From Niallia alba (lineage in GTDB: Bacteria > Bacillota > Bacilli > Bacillales > Cytobacillaceae), in contig NZ_JABBPK010000001.1 in assembly GCF_012933555.1 (NCBI RefSeq), positions 2,830,001 through 2,894,000 on the forward strand: DNA of 64,000 nt, written 5' to 3'. The notes below the pieces were generated by a model, which ran no database searches, was not told where the DNA came from, and worked only from the letters and a program-made list of their open reading frames with translations. The position numbers and the translations under genes were made by a program. The first letter of the stretch is position 1. Every line of letters begins with the position of its first letter. This document shows, piece by piece, positions 63,930 to 64,000 of the stretch.

Positions 63930-64000
63930 TCAATCTAACTTAATATCATACTCCATCCTTTTGGCAGTTTCCTTTGCGACTTCTTTTCCATATAATTTCG
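63930..64000 (-). CDS. 3' end of an unidentified gene (cut by window)
   Basis: The minus-strand frame entering from the right edge ends KLYGKEVAKETAKRMEYDIK then LD-stop. Too short to name; the pattern looks protein-coding rather than random. Confidence 0.5.
   Translation of the reverse strand, partial: KLYGKEVAKETAKRMEYDIKLD

Noticed and set aside
1-64000. tRNA, rRNA or CRISPR array
   Set aside because: No cloverleaf-like GTTCGAATC blocks, rRNA stretches or regularly spaced direct repeats were seen on either strand; a covariance search could still find something missed by eye.

Overview
The window reads as a chromosomal segment of a low-GC, spore-forming Bacillaceae bacterium. The support is AT-rich sequence with strong AGGAGG-type ribosome binding sites, sspH and YjcZ-type sporulation genes, cre-like and TnrA/GlnR-type operators, Zur boxes, and operons typical of Bacillus relatives. 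No rRNA, tRNA or CRISPR array was seen. A species cannot be named from the sequence alone.

Layout. 1-3.5 kb: fructose uptake operon fruR-fruK-fruA (fruA runs off the left edge) behind a promoter overlapped by a cre-like site. 3.5-5.1 kb: two dispersed-repeat families (called R1 and R2 here) and a small membrane protein. 5.1-9.3 kb: acetyltransferase, DnaQ-type exonuclease and DUF294 nucleotidyltransferase genes, then the ammonium transporter amtB with a TnrA/GlnR box, then a YjcZ peptide. 9.5-12.1 kb: thiamine salvage operon thiM-thiD-thiE behind a TPP riboswitch with its terminator. 12.2-15.1 kb: a metal-related trio (DUF1980 protein, YraQ/YcgR-type permease, G3E GTPase with nine consecutive histidines). 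A long inverted repeat buries the GTPase's ribosome binding site. 15.1-17.1 kb: a chemoreceptor. 17.3-18.7 kb: an IS4-type element. 18.7-26.9 kb: a Pnkp-Hen1 RNA repair pair flanked by methyltransferase-like genes and sspH, then decayed genes. 27-31.4 kb: MurNAc uptake and recycling operon murQ-murR-murP-mupG. 31.6-33.7 kb: a LacI-family regulator, a tiny membrane protein and a methyltransferase.

34.1-39.3 kb is a zinc-starvation cluster. ZagA-type GTPase, zinc-independent L33 and S14 ribosomal proteins, a 120-residue unknown, a flavoprotein and an atypical FeoB-like GTPase-permease are all on the minus strand. Four Zur boxes lie among them. The likely logic is that ribosomal proteins without zinc ligands replace zinc-binding ones, the GTPase delivers zinc, and the FeoB-like permease (inferred) imports metal.

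39.4-49.8 kb is dominated by mobile DNA. A group II intron splits a carbon-nitrogen hydrolase gene so that exact excision would restore its frame. A second 1403-bp IS4-type copy splits a small membrane protein gene and leaves a 9-bp target duplication. A related 1405-bp element sits 226 bp further on, also with a 9-bp duplication. An IS3/IS150-type element has truncated an IS21-type element inside istB.

50-62 kb: an ECF sigma factor with its DUF4179 membrane partner, small unknown genes, a pentapeptide-repeat protein, an AAC(6')-like acetyltransferase, a methyltransferase, a NUDIX hydrolase, more R1/R2 repeats, and DUF445, prolyl aminopeptidase-like, VOC, nucleotidyltransferase and PhzF genes. 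62.2-64 kb: a DDE transposase, a large imperfect palindrome and the 3' end of one more gene.
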